Assembly (NCBI RefSeq): GCF_025147325.1 | Contig: NZ_CP102262.1 | Coordinates: 2,790,001-2,854,000 of the forward strand | Direction of reading: 5' to 3' | DNA from: Bacteroides stercoris ATCC 43183 | GTDB taxonomy: Bacteria; Bacteroidota; Bacteroidia; Bacteroidales; Bacteroidaceae | Length of the DNA: 64,000 bases | In this document: one piece after another, positions 51,130 to 62,064 of the stretch | Numbering within the stretch: the first letter of the stretch is position 1 | Layout: every line of letters begins with the position of its first letter | Translations under genes and position numbers: made by a program | The notes under the pieces: model-generated | What the model was told of the DNA's origin: nothing | Seen by the model: only the letters and a program-made list of their open reading frames with translations | Database searches by the model: none

Positions 51130-52446
51130 TCAGCAATACATATTTACGATTGCTTCGTACAATTCTTGTTTGCCGCTGGTCTGTTTCGGTTCGCCGTTAG
51201 CTTTTGCGTAGGCTACGACATCTTCCAGTGTCAGCTTGCCTTCCTCGAATTCCTTACCCTTGCCGCTGTCGAAAGAAGCGTAGCGGTCGGCAAGCATCTT
51301 CTTGTAAGGAGACTCTTCGAGCAGTTTGGCTGCGCTTTCCAATGCACGTGCCATTACGTCCATACCTGCGATGTGAGCAATGAAGATGTCCTCAAGGTCG
51401 GTAGAGTTACGGCGTGTCTTGGCGTCGAAGTTTGTACCGCCGTCACCGAAGCCGCCGTTGCGGATAATTTGCATCATGGCTTGTGTCAGCTCGTAGTTGT
51501 CGATAGGGAACTGGTCTGTATCCCAGCCGTTCTGGTAGTCACCGCGGTTGGCATCGATAGAACCCAGCATACCGTTGTCTACTGCCACGGCAAGTTCGTG
51601 TTCGAAAGTATGGCCTGCCAGTGTGGCGTGGTTCACTTCGATGTTCACTTTGAAATCTTTATCCAAACCGTGGGCCTTCAGGAAGCCGACAACCGTTTCC
51701 GTGTCTGCGTCATATTGATGCTTGGTCGGTTCCATCGGCTTCGGCTCAATCAGGAACGTACCTTTGAAGCCGCGTGCACGGGCATAGTCGCGTGCAATGG
51801 TCAGCATCTGTGCAAGGTGTTCCTTTTCGCGCTTCTGGTCGGTATTCAGCAAAGACATATAGCCTTCGCGTCCACCCCAGAACACGTAGTTCGAACCGCC
51901 CAGTTCGATTGTTGCGTCAATGGCATTCTTGATTTGAACGGCAGCGCGGGCCACAACGTCAAAGTCGGGATTGGTGGCGGCACCGTTCATGTAACGTGCA
52001 TGACCGAATACGTTGGCAGTACCCCACAACAGTTTGATACCTGTTTCCTCCTGCTTTTGCTTGGCGTATGCAACGATGGCTTTCAGGTTTGCTTCGTACT
52101 CTTCGATTGTATCGGCCTCGTCGCAAAGGTCAACATCGTGGAAGCAGTAATATTCGATGCCCATTTTCTGCATGAACTCGAAACCAGCATCCATTTTGTT
52201 CTTGGCAGCCTGCAGTTTATCGGCATCACCGTTCCAGGGGAAATGTTTCGTTCCGCCGCCGAACTGGTCACCACCCTCTGCACAGAGTGTATGCCACCAT
52301 GCCATAGAGAACTTCAACCAATCTTTCATCTTCTTGCCCATGATTACTTTTTCCGCATCGTAGTAGCGGAATGCCATAGGATTCTTACTTTCTTTGCCTT
52401 CGAATTTGATTTTTCCTATTCCGGGAAAATACTCTTTTGTTGCCAT
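51130..52446 (-). CDS. xylA: Xylose isomerase
   Basis: This 438-residue enzyme converts D-xylose to D-xylulose with two divalent metals. It starts [29 protein letters not shown]; His103 and Asp106 in [11 protein letters not shown] form the proton relay, and [51 protein letters not shown] carry metal ligands. Length fits the class II enzymes. The frame extends upstream to 52560 but the conserved start is at 52446. The 255 bases between xylB and this gene contain no gene; a GCGGTAATG/CATTACCCGC hairpin lies shortly before the start. Confidence 0.97.
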   Translation of the reverse strand: MATKEYFPGIGKIKFEGKESKNPMAFRYYDAEKVIMGKKMKDWLKFSMAWWHTLCAEGGDQFGGGTKHFPWNGDADKLQAAKNKMDAGFEFMQKMGIEYYCFHDVDLCDEADTIEEYEANLKAIVAYAKQKQEETGIKLLWGTANVFGHARYMNGAATNPDFDVVARAAVQIKNAIDATIELGGSNYVFWGGREGYMSLLNTDQKREKEHLAQMLTIARDYARARGFKGTFLIEPKPMEPTKHQYDADTETVVGFLKAHGLDKDFKVNIEVNHATLAGHTFEHELAVAVDNGMLGSIDANRGDYQNGWDTDQFPIDNYELTQAMMQIIRNGGFGDGGTNFDAKTRRNSTDLEDIFIAHIAGMDVMARALESAAKLLEESPYKKMLADRYASFDSGKGKEFEEGKLTLEDVVAYAKANGEPKQTSGKQELYEAIVNMYC

Positions 52447-52701
52447 AATGATTAAATGTGTTAATGCGGTAATGCGCCGATGTGCTGACAACGGGCACAT
52501 TACCCGCGGGTTAATTATTACTGTTGTTTTATTCTTGTTTACTTTCAATGTCTGTTTCAATCTTCTTCAAGAGGCATTTCATTCAGTTTCTCTGAAATTT
52601 CTTTCCGGTCTGTTTTCCTTTTTATTCGTTGCATAGACGCTCCTCATAAAAAGCAGCAAGCCGGTCTCAAAAAGAACTTTCCGAAGAATGCAGAACAAAA
52701 C

Positions 52702-54195
52702 TTAAGCAGGCCGTAAGCTCTGCATCAGATATTGTTTCCAGCGCGCATAGGCATCGGCATATGCCTGACGGTCGGCTTGTCCGGGCTCGATGATTTCGAG
52801 CTTCTCGAGCGTAGCAAAGGCTTCGTTGTTGTCTTTATAGATGCCCGCACCGATACCTGCACCTTTGGCTGCACCTACCGAACCGTCGGTGTCGTACAGT
52901 TCGATAACGGCACCCGTTACGCCTGCCAGCGTTTCGCGGAACAGCGGACTGAGGAACATATTGGCTTTGCCCGCATGGATTTTCTGTACGGGAATACCCA
53001 TCTGCTCCATAATGTCGATACCATACTTGAAAGAGAATACGATACCTTCCTGTGCCGCACGGATAATATGTTGCTTGCCGTGCTGGTTGAAGTTGATTCC
53101 TTGAATGGAACAGCCCGTTTCCCTGTTCTCCAGCATACGTTCGGCACCGTTGCCAAAAGGCAGGATGCTGATACCGGCGCTTCCGATAGGCGCCTGGGCG
53201 GCAAGAACATTCATGTCACTGTAAGAAACGCCTTCGGGAGCAACGGTGCGTTTCACCCACGAGTTGAGGATACCCGTACCGTTGATGCACAAAAGTACGC
53301 CGAGACGGGTTTGTTCCGCCGTGTGATTGACGTGCGCAAAGGTATTGACACGCGATTTCGGGTCGTAGTTCACCTCACCGTTCACACCGTAAACCACCCC
53401 CGAAGTACCCGCTGTGGATGCTATTTCACCGGGGTTGAATACATTCAGCGACAATGCGTTGTTGGGTTGGTCGCCGGCACGGTATGTGACAGGCGTTCCC
53501 TCTTTCAGACCCAACTCCTGTGCGGCAGCGGCGTTTACACGGCCTTGCTCGGAGAATGTAGGTCTGATGTCGGCTATCAGCGAGGAATCGAAACCGTAAT
53601 ATTTCATCAGGAAGTCTGCTACCCGGTTGTTCTTGAAATCCCAGAACATGCCTTCGGACAGTCCGGAGACTGTAGTGCAGATTGTACCGCTCAGTTTCAT
53701 GGCAATATAATCGCCCGGCAGCATAATCTTGTATATCTTTTCATAGACAGCCGGTTCATTCTCCTTTATCCAGGCAAGTTTGGACGCGGTGAAGTTACCC
53801 GGAGAGTTGAGCAGATGCGAGAGGCATAACTCCTCGCCCAGCGTTTCAAATGCTTTTTGTCCGTAAGGAACGGCTCTGGAATCGCACCAGATGATTGCAG
53901 GACGCAATACCTTTTGGTCTTTGTCCACGCACACCAATCCGTGCATCTGGTAAGAGATACCGATGGCTTTGATGTCTGCCGCATCCACACGCGCATCCGC
54001 CAATACGGCTTGCGTTGCCAGCTTCAGGTTTTCCCACCAGTTTTCAGGGTTCTGTTCCGCCCATCCCGGCTTCACGGCTATGATTTCCGCTTCCGTCTTC
54101 GGGAAGAACGCGGAAGATACGCACTTACCGCTTTCTGCATTTACCAAGCTCGCTTTAACGGACGAGCTGCCGATGTCATATCCTAATAAATACAT
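52702..54195 (-). CDS. xylB: Xylulokinase
   Basis: This 497-residue FGGY-family kinase phosphorylates D-xylulose to xylulose 5-phosphate. The N-terminal phosphate-binding loop is LLGYDIGSSSVKASLV, followed by GISYQMHGLVCVDKDQKVLRPAIIWCDSRA with the substrate-contact region, YRAGDQPNNALSLNV, and the second FGGY domain with GAAKGAGIGAG. Length is normal. It lies 67 bases after the NUDIX regulator gene and 255 bases before xylA in one direction of transcription. Confidence 0.96.
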   Translation of the reverse strand: MYLLGYDIGSSSVKASLVNAESGKCVSSAFFPKTEAEIIAVKPGWAEQNPENWWENLKLATQAVLADARVDAADIKAIGISYQMHGLVCVDKDQKVLRPAIIWCDSRAVPYGQKAFETLGEELCLSHLLNSPGNFTASKLAWIKENEPAVYEKIYKIMLPGDYIAMKLSGTICTTVSGLSEGMFWDFKNNRVADFLMKYYGFDSSLIADIRPTFSEQGRVNAAAAQELGLKEGTPVTYRAGDQPNNALSLNVFNPGEIASTAGTSGVVYGVNGEVNYDPKSRVNTFAHVNHTAEQTRLGVLLCINGTGILNSWVKRTVAPEGVSYSDMNVLAAQAPIGSAGISILPFGNGAERMLENRETGCSIQGINFNQHGKQHIIRAAQEGIVFSFKYGIDIMEQMGIPVQKIHAGKANMFLSPLFRETLAGVTGAVIELYDTDGSVGAAKGAGIGAGIYKDNNEAFATLEKLEIIEPGQADRQAYADAYARWKQYLMQSLRPA

Positions 54196-54262
54196 GTCTT
54201 TGAGTTTATATTGTTAAATTTTCGATTTATTCCGTATCAGGTTTTGAATTCAGGTGTCTTGC

Positions 54263-54994
54263 CTACCGCCTTACCTTATTATATATCTTCTTGTCGAACC
54301 GGTAATACCGTGCCGCACGATGGGCAACTCCCTGCTGCTTCTCTTCCAAAGGAACCACATACTCCATAAGAGCTATCTTTTTGTGGAAATTACGTACATC
54401 TATCTGTTTCCCGTACAAGAGTTCATACAGCGTACGGAGCTGGGATGCGGTGAACTTACGCGGAAGCAGGTCGAAAAGAGAGGACGGGTTGAACTCGATA
54501 TACTGGCGGATGTAGGTTATCGCCTCTTTTATGATAAGGTTGTGGTCGAAAGCCAGTGCCTTGATATCCGGCAAGGCAACCCAATTTGCCATATACTCGT
54601 CCAGGCCGCGGTTGAGCGTACGGTCTATCTTTACGAGAGAAAGATAAGCGATGGTCACGATGCGCTCTACTTTGGACTGCATGGCACGTTCCAGCCAATG
54701 CACGTCTCTGGGGTCTGTGGTGCGGTTCTTGGAGCCGAACGCCTTGAACTGCATCAGATTTACGTTCTTAAGTCCCGTCAGTTCATTCAGAACCCGCTGG
54801 GCGGCTTCGTCCAAATCTTCGTCCATATAAATCAAACTGCCGGGCAACTTCATATCATGGAAGACTTCACCCTCTTCTTCTCCGGCACGTTTAACCAGCA
54901 AGACTTTCAACTGCTCTCCGTCAAAACCAATCACCACACAGTCTACCGAAATATGATTGTTTGCCAATGGCGTATTTTGTTCCACGTTTTGCAT
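54263..54994 (-). CDS. NUDIX-domain transcriptional regulator of the xylose operon (XylR/NrtR-like)
   Basis: This 243-residue protein has an N-terminal NUDIX-like domain (ISVDCVVIGFDGEQLKVLLVKRAGEEEGEVFHDMKLPGSLIYMDEDLDEAAQRVLNELTGLKNVNLMQFKAFG) in which the catalytic NUDIX box is degenerate, and a C-terminal winged helix (LLPRKFTASQLRTLYELLYGKQIDVRNFHKKIAL). This NrtR-like design is the usual sugar regulator type in Bacteroides. A -7 box at 55023-55016 covers the ATG at 55018, so the start at 54994 is used. As first gene before xylB-xylA-xylE it most likely controls the operon in response to a xylose-derived ligand. Confidence 0.88.
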   Translation of the reverse strand: MQNVEQNTPLANNHISVDCVVIGFDGEQLKVLLVKRAGEEEGEVFHDMKLPGSLIYMDEDLDEAAQRVLNELTGLKNVNLMQFKAFGSKNRTTDPRDVHWLERAMQSKVERIVTIAYLSLVKIDRTLNRGLDEYMANWVALPDIKALAFDHNLIIKEAITYIRQYIEFNPSSLFDLLPRKFTASQLRTLYELLYGKQIDVRNFHKKIALMEYVVPLEEKQQGVAHRAARYYRFDKKIYNKVRR

Positions 54995-55015
54995 AATATT
55001 TTCGTTTAAGCGCTG

Positions 55016-55023
55016 CAAATATA
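55016..55023 (-). promoter_or_regulatory. -7 box of the xylose operon
   Basis: The minus strand reads TATATTTG. It overlaps the in-frame ATG at 55018 and so supports the start at 54994. Confidence 0.6.
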
Positions 55024-55343
55024 ATGAGGTTTTTCAAATATGCAATAAGTAAAAAGGATATTTTTACAATGTTATAAAGCATTATTTTTCAAATATATAC
55101 ATATCGTATATCTTACAATATCATCTTATTGTGTTATCGTATAAAATACAATATGTAATTTAAATCCGTCTCAGCAAGGGTAATTGTAGCAGATACAATA
55201 ACTATGAAGTACCTAATTCTTAAGGATTTCTATATCCGTACATTTATCTTGCCAGAGGGGGACATATTGTATTGCAGACGTATGTGAAAAAGGTACATTG
55301 CACAAAAAATGCCCTTTTGTGCGGTGGTTATCAGAAAAACCTA
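55024..55343. promoter_or_regulatory. Long A/T-rich intergenic region with repeats, between xyl operon and fabD
   Basis: No gene is visible. TATCGTATA occurs twice in direct orientation, at 55102-55110 and 55135-55143, and between them lies an inverted repeat TTACAATA (55113-55120) and TATTGTGT (55127-55134). This cluster is 80-120 bases upstream of the xyl -7 box and could bind the NUDIX regulator. A perfect hairpin GCACAAAA/TTTTGTGC is at 55300-55322, just before the fabD promoter. Confidence 0.5.
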
Positions 55344-55351
55344 TACCTTTG
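55344..55351 (+). promoter_or_regulatory. -7 box of fabD
   Basis: TACCTTTG matches TAnnTTTG. A TTTG at 55316-55319 is 24 bases upstream, a little farther than usual, and lies inside the GCACAAAA/TTTTGTGC hairpin. Confidence 0.55.
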
Positions 55352-55380
55352 CACCACTTTTTATTAAACACTAAAAATAA

Positions 55381-56274
55381 ATGAATATGAAAGCATTTGT
55401 ATTTCCGGGTCAAGGCGCCCAATTCGTAGGAATGGGTAAAGACCTGTACGAAAATTCGGCTTTGGCCAAAGAACTTTTTGAAAAAGCAAATGATATCCTC
55501 GGATATCGTATTACAGATATCATGTTCAACGGTACAGACGAAGATTTGCGCCAGACCAAAGTAACACAGCCTGCCGTATTCCTTCACTCCGTAATCTCCG
55601 CACTCTGCATGGGCGACGACTTTAAACCCGAAATGACCGCCGGCCACTCACTCGGTGAGTTCTCCGCATTGGTTGCTGCCGGTGCGTTAAGCTTTGAAGA
55701 CGGCTTGAAGCTGGTTTATGCCCGTGCCATGGCTATGCAGAAAGCCTGTGAAGCACAGCCTTCTACAATGGCTGCCATTATCGCTTTGCCGGATGAAAAA
55801 GTGGAAGAAATCTGCGCACAGGTTAGTGCCGAAGGTGAAGTTTGCGTAGCTGCTAACTACAACTGTCCGGGACAAATCGTTATTTCCGGTTCTATCGAAG
55901 GCATCAACAAAGCTTGCGAACTGATGAAAGCTGCCGGAGCGAAACGTGCTTTGCCTTTGAAAGTAGGCGGTGCTTTCCACTCTCCGTTGATGAACCCTGC
56001 CAAAGTTGAACTGGAAGCGGCTATCAACGCAACCGAGTTCTACACTCCGAAGTGCCCTGTATATCAGAATGTGGATGCCCTTCCTCATACCGACCCTGCT
56101 GAAATCAAGAAAAATCTTGTTGCACAATTGACAGCTTCTGTACGCTGGACTCAAACAGTCAAGAATATGGTTGCCGACGGTGCTGCCGACTTCACGGAAT
56201 GCGGTCCGGGTGCAGTATTGCAAGGACTTATCAAGAAGATTGACGGCGGTGTAACAGCTCACGGCATTGCATAA
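55381..56274 (+). CDS. fabD: Malonyl-CoA:ACP transacylase
   Basis: This 297-residue enzyme loads malonyl groups onto acyl carrier protein in fatty acid synthesis. The start KAFVFPGQGAQFVGMGKDLYE is diagnostic, GHSLGEFSALVAAGAL holds the catalytic Ser, an Arg follows in YARAMAMQKA, and the catalytic His is in GGAFHSPLM. Two ATG codons (55381 and 55387) are equally possible. It stands alone, unlike E. coli fabD, with a MITE-like element directly downstream. Confidence 0.95.
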   Translation: MNMKAFVFPGQGAQFVGMGKDLYENSALAKELFEKANDILGYRITDIMFNGTDEDLRQTKVTQPAVFLHSVISALCMGDDFKPEMTAGHSLGEFSALVAAGALSFEDGLKLVYARAMAMQKACEAQPSTMAAIIALPDEKVEEICAQVSAEGEVCVAANYNCPGQIVISGSIEGINKACELMKAAGAKRALPLKVGGAFHSPLMNPAKVELEAAINATEFYTPKCPVYQNVDALPHTDPAEIKKNLVAQLTASVRWTQTVKNMVADGAADFTECGPGAVLQGLIKKIDGGVTAHGIA

Positions 56275-56309
56275 TTCATAAAAAAATTCTTTTTAGAATT
56301 ACCTCTGAT

Positions 56310-56476
56310 GAGAGTGTCAAAATACACCTCTTTTAGGCACGGATTACACAGAATTCACGGAACAAAGAATAAAGGAATCTGTGTTTTCCGTGCAATTTGT
56401 ATTTCTGTGAAACCCGTGTAATCCGGTGCTTAAAAAGAAACAAACAGCAAGCGAAGTTTAGTTTTGGCATACCCTC
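56310..56476. repeat. MITE-like hairpin element, copy 2
   Basis: This 167-base element has the same parts as the one at 24621-24762: left end GAGAGTGTCAAAATACAC, TTTTAGGCACGGATTACAC, CACGGAACAAAGAATAAAGG, an inverted GTGTAATCCGGTGCTTAAAAA and a right end GGCATACCCTC. The ends are related as inverted repeats. It carries about 25 extra bases in the loop compared with copy 1, itself partly complementary (TGTGAAACCCGTG). It lies between fabD and the thiamine operon promoter. Confidence 0.78.
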
Positions 56477-56569
56477 ATCTTTTTTATTCCTTATTCAATA
56501 TTATTGTTCATTATTGCTCCCCTTTAAGAAAAAATCCTCTCCTTTTCTTTTTTATCTCCTATTTTCCCT

Positions 56570-56577
56570 TACCTTTG
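56570..56577 (+). promoter_or_regulatory. -7 box of the thiamine operon
   Basis: TACCTTTG matches TAnnTTTG and ends a few bases before the riboswitch, as expected for a riboswitch at the very 5' end of the mRNA. Confidence 0.6.
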
Positions 56578-56583
56578 CCACCG

Positions 56584-56665
56584 TAAAGACAAAGGGGTGC
56601 CCCGACGGGCTGAGATTATACCCTCGAACCTGATGCAGTTAGTACTGCCGTAGGAATTGGATATT
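56584..56665 (+). promoter_or_regulatory. TPP riboswitch (thi box)
   Basis: The conserved parts of the thiamine pyrophosphate aptamer are present in order: GGGGTGC, GGGCTGAGATTATACCC with the pyrimidine-binding CTGAGA, CGAACCTGATGCAGTTAG with the pyrophosphate-binding part, and ACTGCCGTAGGAATTG. It precedes thiS by 75 bases. Binding of TPP should lower expression of the whole operon; a simple terminator is not evident between aptamer and thiS, so control may be at translation. Confidence 0.95.
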
Positions 56666-56739
56666 TTTCTTCTTAGAACTTACCTTAACGGTACTTCTTT
56701 GTATTTACTTCCATTGTTTTATTTAATAGAAACAGAAAC

Positions 56740-56937
56740 ATGAAAGTATCAATCAACAACAAGGAAGTGGAAACCGATGCCGTTACCCTCTTACAACTCA
56801 CAACCGAGCTTTCCTTACCGGCGCAGGGCGTGGCCGTTGCTGCCAATAACCGTATGATTCCACGTACGGAATGGGCGGATTATGCTCTGTCCGAAGGAAT
56901 ATCCATCGTAATAATAAAAGCTGCCTGCGGCGGATAG
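56740..56937 (+). CDS. thiS: Sulfur carrier protein ThiS
   Basis: This 65-residue ubiquitin-like protein carries sulfur as a thiocarboxylate on its C-terminal Gly-Gly for thiazole formation. It ends IIIKAACGG, the functional tail, and shows the family start VSINNKEVETDAVTLLQL. It is the first gene after the TPP riboswitch, and thiE follows after three bases. Confidence 0.95.
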   Translation: MKVSINNKEVETDAVTLLQLTTELSLPAQGVAVAANNRMIPRTEWADYALSEGISIVIIKAACGG

Positions 56938-56940
56938 GCT

Positions 56941-57594
56941 ATGGAAAAGGTTCAGTTCATTACACATTATACCGAAAGGTATTCTTACCTCGACTCCGCC
57001 CGCATGGCTTTGGAAGGCGGTTGCCGCTGGATACAGCTGCGCATGAAAGATGCGGCGGAAAACGAAATACTGCCCGTAGCCGCGGAAGTTCGAAAGCTCT
57101 GCAACGATTATGGCGCCATATTCATCATCGACGACCACGTGGAACTGGTAAAGGAAATCCGGGCGGATGGCGTGCATCTCGGCAAGAACGATATGCCCGT
57201 TGCCGAAGCGCGACGCATACTCGGAGAGGAATATATCATAGGCGGTACAGCCAACACGTACGAAGACGTAAAGAAACATTGGCTCGACGGAGTAAATTAC
57301 ATCGGCTGCGGACCGTTCAGATATACCACCACCAAGCAGAAACTCAGCCCTATTCTGGGTTTGGAAGGATATAAAGAAATTATCCGTCAAATGCGGGCGG
57401 ATAATATCAACCTGCCTATCATCGCTATCGGCGGGATTACTTTTGCCGATATTCCGTCTGTCATGCAGACAGGCGTTACGGGCATCGCCCTTTCGGGCAC
57501 GGTGCTGCGGGCGGATAATCCGGTGGAAGAGATGCAAAGGATTCTTACGGAAACCAATCAGGCAGGCAAAATCAACCAAACAGCCAATTACTGA
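56941..57594 (+). CDS. thiE: Thiamine-phosphate synthase
   Basis: This 217-residue TIM-barrel enzyme joins the pyrimidine diphosphate and thiazole phosphate into thiamine phosphate. Recognisable are CRWIQLRMKDA, IFIIDDHVELVKEIRADGVHLGKNDM, GGTANTYEDV, YIGCGPFRYTTTKQKLSPILGLEGY and IAIGGI with phosphate contacts. It lies three bases after thiS. A second, more distant ThiE/TenI-like protein is encoded at 62065-62658 in the same operon. Confidence 0.95.
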   Translation: MEKVQFITHYTERYSYLDSARMALEGGCRWIQLRMKDAAENEILPVAAEVRKLCNDYGAIFIIDDHVELVKEIRADGVHLGKNDMPVAEARRILGEEYIIGGTANTYEDVKKHWLDGVNYIGCGPFRYTTTKQKLSPILGLEGYKEIIRQMRADNINLPIIAIGGITFADIPSVMQTGVTGIALSGTVLRADNPVEEMQRILTETNQAGKINQTANY

Positions 57595-57614
57595 AATAAC
57601 AAATAAAAAAAGAT

Positions 57615-58391
57615 ATGGAGAAATTAATCATTGCGGGACGCGAATTCAACTCCCGTCTGTTTTTGGGAACGGGAAAATTCAATTCCAATGAAATCATGGA
57701 ACAGTCCATTCTGGCATCCGGTACGGAAATGGTAACAGTAGCCATGAAGCGTATAGAACTGGATAATGAAGAAGACGATATGCTGAAACATATCCGTCAT
57801 CCGCATATCCAGCTTCTACCCAATACTTCCGGTGTGCGCACTGCCGAAGAAGCCGTATTTGCCGCGCAAATGGCACGCGAAGCATTCGGAACGAACTGGC
57901 TGAAACTGGAAATCCACCCCGACCCGCGTTACCTTCTTCCCGACTCCATCGAAACCTTGAAAGCTACGGAAGAGCTGGTGAAACTGGGTTTCATAGTCCT
58001 CCCTTATTGCCAGGCAGACCCCACGCTTTGCAAACGTCTGGAAGAAGCCGGAGCCGCTACCGTCATGCCACTGGGTGCGCCTATCGGCACGAATAAAGGA
58101 TTACAGACCCGTGACTTCCTTCGGATTATCATCGAGCAGGCAAACGTTCCGGTGGTAGTAGATGCCGGTATCGGTGCTCCCAGCCATGCCGCCGAAGCAA
58201 TGGAAATGGGCGCTTCCGCCTGCCTGGTCAACACTGCCATTGCCGTAGCGGACAATCCCGTAACTATGGCCGAAGCCTTCAAGCAAGCCGTAGAAGCCGG
58301 ACGCATGGCCTATGAAGCCGGATTGGGACTGCAAGCCGACAATTTTGTGGCGGAAGCCAGTTCGCCTCTCACTGCATTTCTCGATGAATGA
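57615..58391 (+). CDS. thiG: Thiazole synthase ThiG
   Basis: This 258-residue TIM-barrel enzyme forms the thiazole phosphate ring from deoxyxylulose phosphate, dehydroglycine and ThiS thiocarboxylate. [12 protein letters not shown] marks the N-terminus, Lys97 in WLKLEIHPD is the likely Schiff-base residue, and [14 protein letters not shown] and [21 protein letters not shown] follow. Length is normal. In this organism the dehydroglycine comes from tyrosine through ThiH, encoded two genes downstream. Confidence 0.97.
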   Translation: MEKLIIAGREFNSRLFLGTGKFNSNEIMEQSILASGTEMVTVAMKRIELDNEEDDMLKHIRHPHIQLLPNTSGVRTAEEAVFAAQMAREAFGTNWLKLEIHPDPRYLLPDSIETLKATEELVKLGFIVLPYCQADPTLCKRLEEAGAATVMPLGAPIGTNKGLQTRDFLRIIIEQANVPVVVDAGIGAPSHAAEAMEMGASACLVNTAIAVADNPVTMAEAFKQAVEAGRMAYEAGLGLQADNFVAEASSPLTAFLDE

Positions 58392-58410
58392 CACACATTA
58401 TATAATATAA

Positions 58411-60102
<1,692 letters not shown>

Positions 60103-60195
60103 CTTGTCAGGCTGGAATACAGAGACAACAGATTTATTTTCACGTCTTTGTATTCTATCCGTTTCATTAGCGAATTATTTTTATCATAGAATAAA

Positions 60196-61323
60196 ATGTT
60201 TTCAGACGAATTAGAGAAAATATCCTGGGAAGAGACGACCCGGCGCATCAATGCCAAAACAGATGCGGACGTGCGTCGTGCCCTATCCAAAGAACATTGT
60301 GACGTAGAGGATTTTATGGCACTCATCTCACCGGCTGCCGTCCCCTATCTGGAAACAATGGCACGTTTAAGCAAGAAGTACACGGAAGAGCGTTTCGGAA
60401 AAACGATTTCCATGTTTGTGCCGTTGTATATTACGAACTCCTGTACCAACTCGTGCGTGTACTGCGGTTTCCACATCAGCAATCCCATGCCCCGCACCAT
60501 ACTGACGGAAGAGGAGATTGTAAACGAATACAAGGCTATCAAGAAGCTCGCGCCTTTTGAAAACCTGCTGCTGGTTACGGGTGAAAATCCTGCCAAAGCC
60601 GGTGTTCCGTACATCGCCCGCGCGCTCGATTTGGCAAAACCTTATTTCAGCAACCTGAAGATTGAGGTAATGCCCCTGAAAGCCGAAGAGTATGCCGAAC
60701 TGAAAGAGCATGGCATGAACGGCGTTATCTGTTTTCAGGAAACCTACCACAAGGCAAACTATAACATTTATCACCCGCGCGGCATGAAGTCCAGATTCGA
60801 ATGGCGTGTCAACGGTTTCGACCGCATGGGGCAGGCAGGCGTACATTCCATCGGCATGGGTGTGCTGATAGGTCTGGAGAAAGAATGGAGAACGGATATC
60901 TGTATGATGGCGTATCACCTGCGTTATCTTCAGAAGCATTACTGGAAAACGAAATACAGCGTCAACTTCCCGCGTATGCGCCCTTCGGAAAACGGCGGCT
61001 TCCAACCCAATGTGGTAATGAGCGACCGCGAACTGGCACAAGTTACATTTGCCATGCGGATATTCGACCATGATGTGGACATATCCTACTCTACCCGCGA
61101 ACCGGCTTTTATACGCGACCACATGGCCACTCTGGGAGTCACTACCATGAGCGCGGAAAGCAAAACGGAACCGGGCGGATATTACAGCTATCCGCAGACT
61201 TTGGAGCAATTCCACGTCAGCGACGAGCGTAAGGCCGTAGAAGTAGACAAAGCCTTAAAGAGTTTAGGACGCGAACCCGTATGGAAAGACTGGGATGCCA
61301 GTTTCGACCTGAAACGGGTTTGA
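60196..61323 (+). CDS. thiH: 2-iminoacetate (dehydroglycine) synthase ThiH
   Basis: This 375-residue radical SAM enzyme splits tyrosine to p-cresol and dehydroglycine for thiazole synthesis. The cluster-binding motif is Cys83-x3-Cys87-x2-Cys90 in NSCTNSCVYCGF. Other marks are LLVTGENPAKAGVPYI, GVICFQETYHKANYNIYHPRG and MRPSENGG. The presence of ThiH rather than the glycine oxidase ThiO fits an anaerobe. It belongs to the riboswitch-controlled operon. Confidence 0.96.
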   Translation: MFSDELEKISWEETTRRINAKTDADVRRALSKEHCDVEDFMALISPAAVPYLETMARLSKKYTEERFGKTISMFVPLYITNSCTNSCVYCGFHISNPMPRTILTEEEIVNEYKAIKKLAPFENLLLVTGENPAKAGVPYIARALDLAKPYFSNLKIEVMPLKAEEYAELKEHGMNGVICFQETYHKANYNIYHPRGMKSRFEWRVNGFDRMGQAGVHSIGMGVLIGLEKEWRTDICMMAYHLRYLQKHYWKTKYSVNFPRMRPSENGGFQPNVVMSDRELAQVTFAMRIFDHDVDISYSTREPAFIRDHMATLGVTTMSAESKTEPGGYYSYPQTLEQFHVSDERKAVEVDKALKSLGREPVWKDWDASFDLKRV

Positions 61324-61353
61324 ATCCCTTTTTCATAGTTTATAATTCTCATC

Positions 61354-62049
61354 ATGACCCGATACAGCAGACAAATTTCCCTTCCCGAAATCGGAGAAGG
61401 CGGACAGGAAAAACTGCATAAGGCAAGAGTTCTGATAGTAGGCGCAGGCGGACTTGGCTCCCCTGCCGCCCTCTATCTTGCAGGTGCAGGAGTAGGTACA
61501 ATAGGTTTGGCGGACGATGATACGGTCGGTATCAGCAACCTGCAACGCCAGATATTGTATACGGAGAACGAAGTAGGACAGCTTAAGGTACACTGTGCCG
61601 CCCAAAGATTGCGGGCTTTGAACGGTAATATAGAAGTGCATGCCTACCCTTTTCGTCTCAACCGGGAGAATGCCCGCCGTCTGATTGCCGATTATGACAT
61701 CGTTGTAGACGGATGCGACAACTTCTCCACCCGTTATCTGATTAGCGACAGTTGCAGCGCACTGCACAAACCGTATGTGTACGGCGCCATCCAGGGCTTT
61801 GAAGGGCAAGTCTCCGTATTCTGTTACGGTGATCGGCCCAAGACATACAGGGATTTGTTTCCCGACGAAACCGCAACATTGCAGATGCCCGCTCCCGACA
61901 ATTCCGTCATAGGCGTTACTCCTGCCGTGGTAGGCAGTGTGGAAGCAAGCGAAACGCTGAAGCTCATTTGCGGCTACGGCGAGGTTTTGGCCGGAAAGTT
62001 ATGGACTGTCGATCTAAGAACCATGCAATCGTTCGTCCTTTTACTGTAA
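61354..62049 (+). CDS. thiF: ThiF/MoeB/HesA-type adenylyltransferase without zinc cysteines
   Basis: This 231-residue E1-like enzyme should adenylate the C-terminus of ThiS. The N-terminal RYSRQISLPEIGEGGQEKLHKARVLIVGAGGLGSPAALYLAGAGVG holds the ATP-binding glycine loop (residues 30-36), SNLQRQILY the conserved Arg, and DGCDNFSTRYLISD the adenylation part. The zinc-binding CxxC pairs of the family are missing: the first reads TYRD before LFPDE, and the protein ends before the second. The Cys that bonds ThiS in E. coli ThiF is also not seen. Position in the operon still supports ThiF function. Confidence 0.88.
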   Translation: MTRYSRQISLPEIGEGGQEKLHKARVLIVGAGGLGSPAALYLAGAGVGTIGLADDDTVGISNLQRQILYTENEVGQLKVHCAAQRLRALNGNIEVHAYPFRLNRENARRLIADYDIVVDGCDNFSTRYLISDSCSALHKPYVYGAIQGFEGQVSVFCYGDRPKTYRDLFPDETATLQMPAPDNSVIGVTPAVVGSVEASETLKLICGYGEVLAGKLWTVDLRTMQSFVLLL

Positions 62050-62064
62050 AATACCTCGGAAAAC

